A stretch of DNA of 64,000 nt, taken from Patagioenas fasciata. Its lineage: Eukaryota; Chordata; Aves; Columbiformes; Columbidae. Numbering within the stretch: the first letter of the stretch is position 1; every line of letters starts with the position of its first letter. Shown here piece after piece: positions 47,201 to 58,128 of the stretch. Position numbers and translations under genes: made by a program. The stretch covers positions 70,828,552 through 70,892,551 of the forward strand of contig NC_092524.1 of assembly GCF_037038585.1 (NCBI RefSeq), read 5' to 3'. The notes beneath the pieces were generated by a model that saw only the letters and a list, made by a program, of their open reading frames with translations, had not been told where the DNA came from and searched no databases.

Positions 47201-47546
47201 CTTCTGGCTCCCATGCCTGTGGCATCAAATGGAGCTGAATGTTGAAAATGAGTTTCTTCAGGAGATCAGGCGCGGGTTAAGAGCGTTGGTTTTGCAGTTA
47301 CCGGAGAAGGTCAGGGCACCTGTGCCAGAACACTGACCTGTGCTGCTCCACACGGGCTGGTGCTCAGCGGCACCACCGGCAGCCGCTCCGCAGGGCCCTG
47401 CTGCCTCCTGATCGCACCCTCTTCACACGGTGTTTGCCCCAGGAAGTGGCTGGGACACAGCCATAGGGAATACAAGTTTCTGTTCTTGCCATAGCAACTT
47501 TTTCTAGACCTGAAAAAAACCAAAATATTTTGTAAAAAATAGATTA
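44279..47546. other. Single-copy non-coding interval
   Basis: Single-copy DNA. Open frames include 174 residues at 44377-44901 and 182 residues on the minus strand at 45320-45868; neither shows a domain, signal or trustworthy exon edge. An AT-rich block at about 46490-46640 (GATTAGCCGTAATGAC, CAACTTAGAAGTAATATTG) could be regulatory. No transposon was identified. Confidence 0.4.
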
Positions 47547-47564
47547 TTTTTTTTTTTTCTGTAG

Positions 47565-47959
47565 AAAATATCGATGTTTTGCAGTTATTTTGTGTCCTGA
47601 GCCGGACAGAGAACATCAATAACAACAACTTCTACCCTGGGGAACGTCGCGTTTCCAGCAAGGTGTGGATGTGCCTCGCATCCCCACAAGGCACCGTCCA
47701 TGAGGTTTTTGGCAGATCCTTTCCTCATTGTGTTCATGTCCCCATTGCTTCGGGTGCCCAGGGATGGGAGAAGCCTCCAGAAGCCCCTGGTGTGGAGCGG
47801 GGCTGGGGGTCCACCCGGGGATCCACCCCATTCGAAGGCAGGTTCCTCACACGAGCCACCGAATCCTCTCCCGCAGCCGCAGCGGCGTGTGCTGCATCGC
47901 CAGGAACTCCCGAACCAACGCGCGGTGCTGCTTTTGCTTCGTGTCTGCTCAGCAATAAG
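47565..47959 (+). other. Weak candidate internal exon
   Basis: A 12-T tract at 47547-47558 followed by CTGTAG gives an acceptor-like 3' splice site, with AG at 47563-47564. A donor-like AAG|GTGAGA lies at 47957-47965. One plus frame is open between them and runs on to 47992. The implied peptide (CVLSRTENINNNNFYPGERR within it) is not one I recognise, and its right half is Ala/Pro/Ser-rich as expected of GC-rich non-coding DNA. Chance occurrence is quite possible. It could also be part of a non-coding transcript. Confidence 0.12.
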
Positions 47960-47992
47960 GTGAGAAACTCATTCCGAAGACAGTTCTCCTAG

Positions 47993-49517
47993 CAAAAGCA
48001 CTTCAAAGTCTACCTGGAGACAAACGGGGATGCATAATTCAAGCAAGAAGTGCTTTTTCTGCGCGTTGGGTCGAGCAGCCTGCTGAGAGTGCCCAGGAGA
48101 GGCTCCCACTCCAGGCTCTGGTTGCAATTTTACTTTGTTTTCTCTGAACTTTCTATACATTTACAAAGGGATTTCACGGACAGGAAGACAAGGACCCTCC
48201 CAGGACCTCGGGAATGACCCAAAAGCTCAGGTTTGCAGTCTGTTCCAGCCTGTCCTCATTGCCACGGTTCTATTGCCACAGCAGGTGCGAGGGAACTTGC
48301 CAACGCTGTCCCTGGGCTTTCCCGAGTCTCTTTCTACTGTTTGCTCTCCTCCTTTCCCATCTCATGCCCCATTCAACAGTCTGTTATTTTCAGCAGAATT
48401 GCCTGAAATCTCTGTTTACTGCGGATTCAGCACTTGCTCCCAGGTTATTGCTGACCTGCGTTTGATTTCTTCAAATGCATTTTGTCTCCTGCTAGGGAGG
48501 ACGATAAAGAACCTGTGGACTGTGTTTCTAGTCAAAAATAATGTCATTTCTACAAATCCCTAATTTTAAATCTCTCACGTTACATTTCTATACTCTTAGT
48601 TTTAACATCAGCTTTTTCTTTTACTGCTTGCTTATTCTATGGGTCGAATCCATTAAAATAGAACTAAAAAGCCAGATTTTCAACATCAGCTAAAGGTTTA
48701 GCTCCTGAGACTCTTAGGGGCCGATCAGTTTGGCTGCTCATTACCAGCCCTCCTGGCCCGGGGATGCAGAGCAGCGCTGTCAGCTCTGAGAGCTCAGGGG
48801 GAAACAGCAAAATCATCAGCAACAGCAGCAGTGTGCAAGTTCCTGGACTTGCAAGTGAACATGAGCATCTCCATCAAATGTTCATGTTTTTCAGCATCTG
48901 TGAAATTGAAATAACTTCTGGGAAGCCAGCAAGAACACTCTGGAGTGGTGGGCAATGTCCAGTTTAGCTTGCAGGAAATAGTAGATGAAAGAATAACAGT
49001 TGGATTGTCCTCAGAAAAACATGATAGAAATTAATAAAGCCATTTGGAAAGCGATTTTACCCTAATAAACCATAACTATATAGACATTTTTAATATTATT
49101 TCTAGGCTCAGGGAAATATACGATGAATGGATCAAATAACATAAGCCAGAAAAGTCTATTTGGAAATATGAGAAGTCAGATGCAGCTGCACATTTTCACA
49201 CCGCTGCCAGCACCAGGGAACTCTCTTCTCTGCAGATAACACCCTGTGTTTAGAGCAGAATGACGCGGTTTGGAGGGCTCTCTGCCCTCTCAGGTGAGCA
49301 CACTGATCCATAGGGCAGCACAGACGAGCTTTCTGCCAAAGCTCTGCTCTGCAACACTAAAATTTAGTTCTGGACAAACCAACTAGAAGTGGATGCGCTT
49401 TGGTGTTTACAGCCCTTCTGAGCCCCCGCGAGGAGGGAAGGAACCCCAGGAACAGAAAACAAACCCAGATTTAATGAGAGTGTTTCTTCGCGAGCCGGTG
49501 GCAGGAGGTGGGTGCAG
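47993..49517. other. Single-copy non-coding interval
   Basis: Mixed to AT-rich sequence. AT-rich at 48540-48680 and 48990-49150. A 142-residue open frame at 48135-48563 is unrecognised. No transposon was seen. Confidence 0.4.
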
Positions 49518-50531
49518 TGGAGCAGGAGCGGAGCGCAAGGTGAGCTGTGCTGTGGAGCAGGAGCGGAGCGCAAGGTGAGCTGTGCTGCGGAGCAGGAGCG
49601 GAGCGCAAGGCGAGCTGTGCTGCGGAGCAGGAGCGGAGCGCAAGGTGAGCTGTGCTGCGGAGCAGGAGCGGAGCGCAAGGTGAGTTGTGCTGCGGAGCAG
49701 GAGCGGAGCGCAAGGTGAGTTGTGCCGCGGAGCAGGAGCGGAGCGCAAGGTGAGTTGTGCTGCGGAGCAGGAGCGGAGCGCAAGGTGAGCTGTGCTGCGG
49801 AGCAGGAGCGGAGCGCAAGGTGAGCTGTGCTGCAGCGTGGGAGCGGAGCGCAAGGTGAGCTGTGCTGGGGAGCAGGAGCGGAGCGCAAGGTGAGCTGTGC
49901 TGCGGAGCAGGAGCGGAGCGCAAGGTGAGCTGTGCTGTGGAGCAGGAGCGGAGCGCAAGGTGAGCTGTGCTGCGGAGCAGGAGCGGAGCGCAAGGTGAGC
50001 TGTGCTGTGGAGCAGGAGCGGAGCGCAAGGTGAGCTGTGCTGCAGCGCGGGAGCGGAGCGCAAGGTGAGCTGTGCTGCGGAGCAGGAGCGGAGCGCAAGG
50101 TGAGCTGTGCTGCAGCGTGGGAGCGGAGCGCAAGGTGAGCTGTGCTGCGGAGCAGGAGCGGAGCGCAAGGTGAGCTGTGCTGCGGAGCAGGAGCGGAGCG
50201 CAAGGCGAGCTGTGCTGCGGAGCAGGAGCGGAGCGCAAGGCGAGCTGTGCTGCGGAGCAGGAGCGGAGCGCAAGGCGAGCTGTGCTGCGGAGCAGGAGCG
50301 GAGCGCAAGGTGAGCTGTGCTGTGGAGCAGGAGCGGAGCGCAAGGTGAGCTGTGCTGCGGAGCAGGAGCGGAGCGCAAGGTGAGCTGTGCTGCGGAGCAG
50401 GAGCGGAGCGCAAGGTGAGCTGTGCTGTGGAGCGGAGCGCAAGGCGAGCTGTGCTGCGGAGCAGGAGCGGAGCGCAAGGCGAGCTGTGCTGCGGAGCAGG
50501 AGCGGAGCGCAAGGTGAGCTGTGCTGCAGCG
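49518..50531 (+). repeat. 35-bp minisatellite with splice-donor-like motif per unit
   Basis: About 29 copies of a 35-bp unit: GGAGCAGGAGCGGAGCGCAA then GGTGAGCTGTGCTGC. Most units contain AAGGTGAGC and three near 49679-49755 contain AAGGTGAGT, which match the vertebrate 5' splice-site consensus AG|GTGAGT. Six or seven units carry GGCGAGC, which destroys the GT. One unit is short by 6 bp at about 50425. A variant with TGCAGCGTGGGAGCGGAG recurs several times. The minus strand is open in all three frames. I reject coding. Confidence 0.97.
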
Positions 50532-51596
50532 CCGCTAATGCTGCAAACGGGAGCAGCAGGACCGGTGCTGCCAAGTTCTGCTCTGGCTGCCCACTCAGAC
50601 CAACGCTGTGCTCCCTCAGCCGTGCCTGGATGCAGTCCCGCCGTTTGCCATCCCCTCAGCACACCTTGCTGCATTTCTGCTGATGCTTTGGCTTGGTTTG
50701 TCGTTTTTCTTTCCTTTTTCAAAATTCTCAAAAAATAACAACGATCCAGGAAAGAAAAGCACCCCGAAAGCTCAACTTGGCTGTTGTCCATCCTGCAAAA
50801 CCAACATTTATCTAGGCTTTGGAAGATGTGTATTGTTTTGTGCCAGAGGGGAAGGACCGGCCCTGCAGAGCCAGGGAGAGCTGGCACCTTCTGGAAAGTT
50901 CGTTTTCCCAGGAGATGGAATTTGGGGTTGTTTTTCTGCTGCAGCTGATTTCAAAGGACGCCGGGGTCCACCCTGTGTCACACCTGTGCCTCCTCCGGGG
51001 GGTAAAGCAGCCAGCACTGCCTACACCTTCCATTCTGAAACAAGAGCTGTCCTGCACATCAGCCCAGCAGAGGAGAAGCAAAATGATCTGAGAAAAACAA
51101 AGAAAGAATATCTTAGAGAGGAAAAAAAACCAACGAAACAAAAACCAAACCATGCAAGGCTTCCCAGAGCTAAAGAATCTCTTGAAAGTAAATGAACAGG
51201 TTGTCATGAATGAATAAACTGCTTAAGACACTAATTCACATTCTGGAGGCCGTAGAGCTGAGGGTGCTGGCGAAGATGACAGAATCGTTTCTCTGTGATT
51301 GTTCCTGCATTGTGCAATTTCATTTCTGAAGGTGGCAAACAGAAGGTAGCCGTGCTCTGCAAACAAACTGCGCAGCGCAGATGGCAGCGAGCGCTGCTGC
51401 GGGAGCAGCGTCCCGGCGGTGCTCCTGCCCACGAAAGCTGTCCCTGCGCACCCGCCGCGGGACACCAGGAACATGGGAAACCCCGGCAGCAGCAGGCGCT
51501 GGACAATTAAACCGGCATCCTGGAGGTGAACAGCCCTGCCATGCTGGGGGGAGCTTCTGACGTGTGAACACCTCTGCGCAGGGACTCCCGAACCAG
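50532..51596. other. Single-copy non-coding interval
   Basis: Sequence between two arrays. It includes an A-rich stretch at about 51090-51155. A 195-residue plus-strand open frame (50608-51195) has no recognisable domain. No transposon was seen. Confidence 0.4.
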
Positions 51597-52415
51597 GATG
51601 CCCGCATCCCACAAAGCATCCTCCCGTATCCCGTACATCATCCTCCCGCATCCTGCACAGCATCCTCCCGCATCCCGCACAGCATCCTCCCGCATCCTGC
51701 ACAGCATCCTTCTGCACCCTGCACAGCATCCTCCCGCATCCTGCATAGCATCCTCCGACACCCTGCACAGCATCCTCCCGCACAGCATCCTCCCGCATCC
51801 CGCACAGCATCCTCCCGCATCCCGCACATCATCCTCCCGCACCCCACACATCATCCTCCTGCATCCTGTACATCATCCTCCCGCACCCTGCACAGCAGCC
51901 TCCCGCATCCTGTACATCATCCTCCCACATCCCGTACATCATCCTCTTGCATCCCACACAGCATCCTCCCGCATCCCGCACAGCATCCTCCCGCATCCTG
52001 CACAGCATCCTCTTGCATCCCACACAGCATCCTCCCGCATCCCACACAGCATCCTCCTGCACAGCATCCTCCCGCATCCCGTACGGCATCCTCCTGCATC
52101 CTGCACAGCATCCTCCTACACCCCGCACAGCATCCTCCCGCATCCCGCACATCATCCTCCCGCACCCCACACATCATCCTCCTGCATCCTGTACATCATC
52201 CTCCCGCACCCTGCACAGCAGCCTCCCGCATCCTGTACATCATCCTCCCACATCCTGTACATCATCCTCCCGCATCCCGCACAGCATCATCCCGCATCCC
52301 ACACAGCATCCTCCTACACCCCGCACAGTATCCTCCTCCATCCCACACAGCATCCTCCCCGCACCCCGCACAGCATCCTCCTGCATCCCACACAACATCC
52401 TCCTGCATCCTGGTG
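51597..52415. repeat. 22-bp C-rich minisatellite
   Basis: About 37 copies of a 22-bp unit CATCCTCCCGCATCCCGCAC followed by AG, with variants CACCCTGCACAG, CATCCTGTACAT and TTGCATCCCACAC. Longer blocks (for example ACCCCACACATCATCCTCC, then TGTACATCATCC and CTGCACAGCAGCC) occur at about 51840 and again at about 52163, so part of the array was duplicated with a spacing of roughly 323 bp. The 22-bp period rotates the frame, and the few stops give long open frames on both strands. No gene. Confidence 0.96.
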
Positions 52416-52574
52416 TCCCCATCCCCAGAGAACCGTCCTGGGTTTTAGCCTCCCCAGGGCCTGGGGAAAACACAGCGCTGGATACTGCCTGTGTGTGCAG
52501 CCCATAGTGACCGGAAACCCCATTTCAAACAGCCTTCAGTTTGATCTGAAAGAGATACCGCAGAGGTTTATGTA
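52416..52574. other. Single-copy non-coding interval
   Basis: Short stretch between the 22-bp array and the hAT-like fragment. Nothing was recognised in it. Confidence 0.4.
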
Positions 52575-52695
52575 ATTTTAGGGCCATATGAATGTAACCA
52601 CTCCTACACTTTTACAGTCCCAAAAGTACATTTGGCCCTTTGAAGGCAACTGCGAGGCTGATGTGGCCCCTGTGACAAGGAGTTTGACACCCCTG
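52575..52695 (-). mobile_element. hAT-like DNA transposon end (non-autonomous fragment)
   Basis: Read on the minus strand from 52695 it begins CAGGGGTGTCAAACTCC. This matches the CAGGGGTGTC-type terminal inverted repeat of hAT (Charlie-group) elements. It is followed by GGGGCCACATCAGCC and TTGCCTTCAAAGGGCC, a well-known arrangement in vertebrate hAT repeats. The opposite end was not found, so the copy is probably truncated. The family's target duplication would be 8 bp (here AGCTACAG on the outer side) but could not be confirmed. Confidence 0.6.
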
Positions 52696-53009
52696 AGCTA
52701 CAGAATGGGGTGGTTTGGAGGGCTGTGGGGTTTTTAAGAGGAGCCATTGCTATTAGCACTAAGAGCAGCTGTTTCACAGCACTCACAAATGGCGATTTGA
52801 CAAATCCCTGGAGATGTCAGAACGGACTGGAGATAAAATCTGTGTGAGAGAAACAACTTGTTAGGGAAATGCTAGAGTGAAGTGGCATTCAGCGGGGCGA
52901 GTGATGGATGTGCTGGCGGGGCAGTGCCTGCTGGGCACCCAGGCTGTGCCGCCTTCAGCTGTCCCACGCAGACAGTCCCGCTCAGCAGAGCGGCACTGAC
53001 ACACTGCAA
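52696..53009. other. Single-copy non-coding interval
   Basis: Nothing recognised apart from ordinary mixed sequence. Confidence 0.4.
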
Positions 53010-53240
53010 ACAGAGCCCTACATCTTACCATTTAATAATCCTTCAAGCCAAATTTTGCTGTAACTTATGCCTTTGCTACACCTGACACTTTGCTTGGTGA
53101 TAATCAAAGGGAGGACCATTGCTCCTGGGGCCATTTTGTAGTGAGTGTTGATCACACATTGATTAATAATATCTGTGTTTAGTAGCTCATTACCACTACA
53201 CAGCTGACACGGATGGGAATTTAGGCGGCTGCACAGGAGG
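53010..53240. promoter_or_regulatory. Possible regulatory element with TCF/LEF-like site
   Basis: AT-rich single-copy block with AATCAAAGGGAG near 53102 (TCF/LEF-like ATCAAAGG), CACACATTGATTAATAATA near 53153 and GTAGCTCATTACCAC near 53181 (homeodomain-type sites), plus GGACCATTGCTCC (SOX-like CATTG). The cluster lies between GC-rich stretches. Function and conservation are untested. Confidence 0.35.
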
Positions 53241-55359
53241 TTCTCATCTCGCTGTTTTTATAAGGCTGGCCTCCCAGTTCAGCTGCAGTGCTGAGGTGGC
53301 TGGGGCTGCTCTGTGCTGTAAGGAATTGGGGGGAAGCAGCTGGTGCTGCCCCAGTGCCCTCTGTGCACAGCTCAGTGTGACCGTGAGCTGAGTTTCTGAA
53401 GTGTGAATCTGAGGTTTATAACTTGAGCTCAGCCTTAAGGAAGATCTGGTGCTGCATCCTGTGAGGTGTTATGGGTCCCAGCCCATGAGGTGGGGGACTC
53501 GTGGCCAGTGTCTGAGCCTTGCTGGGCTCTGTTGGCTCCGACACCGTGAGCGTCGTGTTGCTCCCTGAGGAAAACTGCAAAACAGGCCATTAGGTTTTGT
53601 TACTTTTAGCTCAGCTTGTGTTATTTAAGTACAAAACGTAGATAACTTATTCCTGTAGCTTTTATGGTGTTTCCTGAAGGGTGGGCTGGCTTCTCTTTTA
53701 GGTGCGAGGGGAATGGATTTAGTGGGGTTTGATAGCCACCAGTGCACTGGCCTTATCCCCAAATTCCTTTTGAATCCGTGTATATCTGTGACATCTACCA
53801 GCGGCGAGCTGCATACATTTTATTATGTATTAGCCAAGAATGCATTTGGTTTGCGTGAGGTTCCTTTGAAGACCCTTCTGCCCGATCTCCTGGGGAGCGG
53901 AGGCGTTGTGTGCAACTGGAGGATGGAGCTGGTGAGGAGTGGGAGAGCGAGGGGAACGTGGTCCTGGAGGGGACGGTGGGGGTGTCCCTCTCTCCCAAAC
54001 GGCGCGTGTGCAGCTCCCCGCGCGGCTCTGGAGGACGGCCAAGAGCTATTTCTGTTAAACTGCTTTCCTGAACAGCTGCCTACTCCCGAGCATCCCTCCG
54101 CTTTTCCTTTCTGTCTCAATATTCCTTTGGTAATAGAAAACAGTCATTTAGCCTCAGATAAAAAAGGGAATTAAGGACCTAGCTTATACGCAGGTCTGGG
54201 TTTTCTCCGTACTTTTCTGTTGTTGCTGTGGGTAGCTGAATTTAACTCCTAATTACATGGTGTGATGTTGCAGACTAGACAATGTTGATACTGTGGAGTA
54301 AACTCTAAATGGCAATTGTTAAACGAGGCTGTAGAGCTGCTTTGCACACAGAGGATGTTGGTGCCTGTGCTGGCTGCTTTTAGTTGCACTGGAGCTCCAG
54401 CACTCTGTTCTGTGCCCAAGATGTTAATATGTCCACATACCTGATTATCTTGGTGAGATTTGTACTCATACACAGGTGTTAGGACATTAAATGCCTTCAT
54501 ATACTATGTGAGGATGTGCTTGTTATGGCAAGATTAACACATAACAAAGAATAAACCAGGATTTACTCCACACTCACAAGCGCTGTCTGATTCCCATCAT
54601 CACACAGATGCAAGCATTTCTAGTTTTGCACTTTGAAACTTTGCTGGCTCTAAAGAACAGGCAGTTCAAGACTTAAACTGTGCCTAACAACTCTTCTTCC
54701 TCTACTGAACATACCTCACTAGGATTAAGGTTTCCCGTTTACCTCCTGGACCATCTGCTGAAACCACTTCTTTGCCGTTTTTCTTCTCTGATTTCAGTGC
54801 CACTGATTTATTTTTTTTATCCTACTTTTTCCTATTTGTCCAATTTCTCAAGCTATTCACACACTGCAATCTCACCCTGTTGAACGACTCGCGTCGTGAT
54901 GCCGTCAATGGAGAAGCTCAGTGTGTTCTCCATCGTCCGCACCCGCGGCAGAGACGCAGCACAGACCTGCGCCCAGCCCCTGCGTTCCCATACCCCATCT
55001 CCACACCGGGATCCCGCCAGGTTCGGGTTGGCATGGAAGTGTTTTAAGCTGGTCGCAATCCTTGCCAAAAAAGCTATGGGGTGTTCGCTTTCCGTCGCAG
55101 CAGCCGTGCTGTCTCATTATGGAACATCAGGCTCGTTTGGCAGGACTCGCTCTTGGCAAATCCAGCTTGGCTGCTGCTCATCACCTTGTGATGTCCTGGG
55201 GCTTGCGAGCTCTTGTTTGTGCATCTCTTCCGAGTTTCCTGTGCTTGAAGCTAAGGTGATCTGTAGTTATGCATATCTTCTCTTTATCTTTTTTCCTTAA
55301 GACATTAGTATGTTAATGGGATTTCTGTTACACAAACATACACTAATTTGTAATTGGTA
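53241..55359. other. Single-copy non-coding interval
   Basis: Mixed sequence, with a T-rich stretch at about 54770-54840 and short open frames (153 residues at 53713-54174, 134 residues at 54896-55300) that are not recognisable. No transposon was identified. Confidence 0.4.
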
Positions 55360-55700
55360 GTCCTGGCAAATGCCCGTTGAATATCTCTATTTGCTGCATT
55401 ACTTTTTCGTTCAGCGCAAGCCGCAGATTCTTGCGGGAGCGCAGCGTGTGCCAAGTGAACCCAGACACCTCGTCCCGTCTCTTCGTTTTATGGCCCCGTG
55501 AAGCCGCGCTGAGCGAGGTGGAGCTGAGGGCAGAGCAGAGCCTTCCGTTTATGATACGGCGGTCTCATCTCCCCATATAAATGGCCTGTCAAGGCAGTTA
55601 CGTGATCAGCTATTCAAATATGGATGAGAGGTTCTTCTCGCTCCTGTTCGCAGCCAGGTAAGTGCTGAGCTTAAGCAGATCGCCCTGTCATGACGCTTGG
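55360..55700 (+). promoter_or_regulatory. Possible promoter or regulatory block
   Basis: Non-repetitive block. A CpG-containing left half (TTCAGCGCAAGCCGCAG, GCGCTGAGCGAGGTGG) precedes CCCCATATAAATGG at 55572-55583, a TATA- or MEF2-like motif. It is followed by GTTACGTGATCAGC (contains ACGTGA) and ends in a donor-like CCAG|GTAAGTG at about 55654-55663. The order of TATA-like motif, about 75 bp, then a strong donor would fit a short first exon. No transcript evidence is available from sequence. Confidence 0.25.
55581..55657 (+). other. Weak candidate first exon
   Basis: An ATG at 55581 opens a frame of 25 codons (starting MACQGSYVISYSN) that runs without a stop into the consensus donor CAG|GTAAGT at about 55658. 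The in-frame stop falls just inside the presumed intron, at 55659. The peptide is unrecognised and very short, and the ATG sits directly on the TATA-like motif, so if that motif is a TATA box this ATG cannot be transcribed from it. A non-coding exon or chance match is at least as likely. Confidence 0.1.
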
Positions 55701-56600
55701 AACTGCACATTATTTTCTCACTCTCTCTTGAGTAATTTCTTATAAGTTTCCTGCTTACCTTTGAATAGAATAGCAGCTACTTTGGTCATCCATCAAAGCC
55801 GAGCGCGGTGACAGTAAGTTTTACAGTAATGCTGGCTGATTCCTGGGCAGAATAGACATCAGCACTCCGCGAAGATAGACTTGTCATCACAGATCAAAAT
55901 CCTTGGGAAAACTAAGTGATCCTTTCTCCTGCTGTCAAAGCCAGAATTAAGAAGACAGTAGGAGAGATGCAGCAGTATAAATAGCATACAAATGCAGCAG
56001 CTTAAACTTTGGCATTTTTGAAAGCTATAAAATTCAGGATACTGCTCCCCAAAACCTCTGCAGAACCAGAGCTTTCTCTGGGGAATTTGCATACAAAGGC
56101 ACAATACTGTGGTGTTTTTTTTAAGGATAAGTAATTCCACGGACTCCAATGTCAGACTAATTTATGGAAGAAATTATTTTAGACTGCTGACAAATATTCC
56201 AAGTAATTTTTTTGCATTCAGAAAAAAAATTGCCTAGAAGATATAAAATGGCTTTTCCTCAAGCTCTTGGTTGTCCCCAACCTGTACAACTTTGCTTCCC
56301 TCTGGACATCAGCCCACTTGGAGATGCGTGTTGGCAAAGCCAGGTCTGTGCCCGGCGCGGTGTCCCAGCGGGTCCCAGCACTGCTGTCCCCAGGGCTCTG
56401 GATGAACAGGGTGACAGACCCGCAGGCTCCTGATGCCCTGCAAACCTCGCTCTGTGAGCAGCACAAAACTGTGGTTTTCCCCAGTTTCCTAATGAAAATG
56501 TGTTGCAGCAGCAAAAGAAGTGGAGCAGAAGGTGTGTGTACCCTGGGGTGGAACAGAGGGTGCTGGTGGCCCTGGTCCCTGTCCCCTCCATGTGAGGTAC
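55701..56600. other. Single-copy non-coding interval
   Basis: AT-rich left part (55700-56260), then mixed sequence leading into the 20-bp repeat. No gene or transposon was recognised. Confidence 0.4.
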
Positions 56601-56770
56601 CAGCTTGGGGATGCTGTCCCCAGCTTGGGGATGCTGTCCCCAGCTTGGGGATGCGGTCCCAGGGGTCCAGCCCGGGGCTGCTGTCCCCAGCCCAGGGATG
56701 CGGTCCCAGGGGTCCAGCCCGGGGCTGCTGTCCCCAGCTCAGGGATGCTGTCCCCAGCCCGGTGATGCTG
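56601..56770. repeat. 20-bp tandem repeat
   Basis: About eight copies of a 20-bp unit around CAGCTTGGGGATGCTGTCCC, alternating in the middle with a longer form containing CAGGGGTCCAGCCCGGGGCT. The compound block of about 52 bp (starting near 56645 and again near 56697) is duplicated. Open frames over it reflect composition. Confidence 0.93.
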
Positions 56771-57723
56771 TCAGGAGCACAGCAGGTCACAAGTGTCCTG
56801 CCAAGAGAGGTTATTGTCACCAACCTGCCACTTCATCAGTGATCTGTTGAGCAAAAACCTGTCAGTTCTGAGGCATTCGAGAGGCAGCAGGCAGGGTGAC
56901 AGCAGAGCTTGGGGAGGGAGGAGGAAGGTCACTGTGAGTCTGTTTTGCCACCAGCAGCCCAAGTGTATATGTACAACTTGGTTCAACTTGCATCTGAAAA
57001 ATAACTTGACTGTTTGCTCCCTACATTCCTGGCTATGCATGTGTTCCAGAAGCTCACTGTATTTTAGTTTTCAGCCTTATATATTCATGCTCGCTGATGT
57101 TAAACTTGCTGTTCGACCTAAGTACAATTATTCTCTCCCAGTGTTATCTGTGATGTGTTTATACAGAGCCCTCTCACGCACTGTCAGCCCATACGCTGCT
57201 CACCCGTATGAGTGGGTCTCTGCTCCTTGACCACCCCAGTAACTGTATTCTGGCCCTGCAATTTTTAATTAATCTTTCTATGTGGATCCTGGTAAGCTTG
57301 ATGTTAAGCCTTCTGCACACAGGATGAGCTACATAGCCTATCTATGGATTAAAATTTCAGTGTAACACCTTGTTCAGAGGAGATTTGGGCCATTTAGAGG
57401 ATAGGATTAGACTTAAAAATGAGCTTGACAAATAGGATGTGTTTGGGGTAGAAGTAAGATGAAATTCAAGATAATGTGAAACTGCTTTCTGGCTAGAGCA
57501 GTCAACTTTGCAAGTCGAGGATGGGAGGCAGGAGTAATGCACTAACACATGGAACAGCGTGTGTATCGCTGTGTGCAGTGTCTGCTGCGATTCCAGATGT
57601 CCTGGTGCTCAGGTGAGGTCCCAGTGAGGGTTGGGTTCCCTGGTGCTGGCTGACAAACTGCGTTGCAGGCAGTTTTCTGGCAGAAACACCGCCAGGGTGT
57701 GGAGCTGGTGGTGGCCCAGGGAC
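56771..57723. other. Single-copy non-coding interval
   Basis: Mixed sequence without recognised elements. A 145-residue open frame at 56793-57230 has no identifiable domain. Confidence 0.4.
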
Positions 57724-58128
57724 CACAGAATCACAGTATGGACTGGGTTGGAAAAGCCCTCAGAGATCATCCAGTCCAACCCTTGGTCCAACTCCAGCCC
57801 ATTGACCAGATCATGGCACTAAGTGCCATGGCCAATCTCAGTTTACAAACCTCCATGGCCGGTGAGTCCAGCACCTCCCTGGGCAGCCATTCCAATGCTG
57901 ACCACTCTCTCTGCACAGAATTGCTCTCGAATCTCCAGCCTCAATTTCCCCTGGCAGAGTTGAAGCCCCTGCCCCCTTGTCCTATTGCTGAGTGCCTGGG
58001 AGAAGAGCCCAATCCCCCCTGGCTAGAACTGCCCTTCAGGTCGTTCTAGAGAGTGCTGAGCTCAGCTCTAAGCCTCCTCTGCTCCAGACTGAACAAGCCC
58101 AGCTCCCTCAGCCTCTCCCCATAGGTTT
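57724..58128 (-). mobile_element. CR1-type LINE, 3' fragment, left arm of inverted pair
   Basis: Reverse-oriented CR1: 3' end at left (CCACAGAATCACAGTATGG), then GGTTGGAAAAGCCCTCAGAG, ATCATCCAGTCCAACCC, CACCTCCCTGGGCAGCCATT and CTCCAGACTGAACAAGCCC, ending at CCTCTCCCCATAGG. It has the same 5' breakpoint (CCCCATAGG) as the copy at 59286-59718 but the opposite orientation. In the roughly 265 bp at the 5' side the two differ at only about five positions by eye. Non-coding. Confidence 0.95.

Noticed and set aside
49364..50887. Leu/Ala/Ser/Pro-rich 507-residue minus-strand frame
   Set aside because: Composed almost entirely of the 35-bp repeat read in rotating phase, and all three minus frames are open. 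No independent coding evidence.
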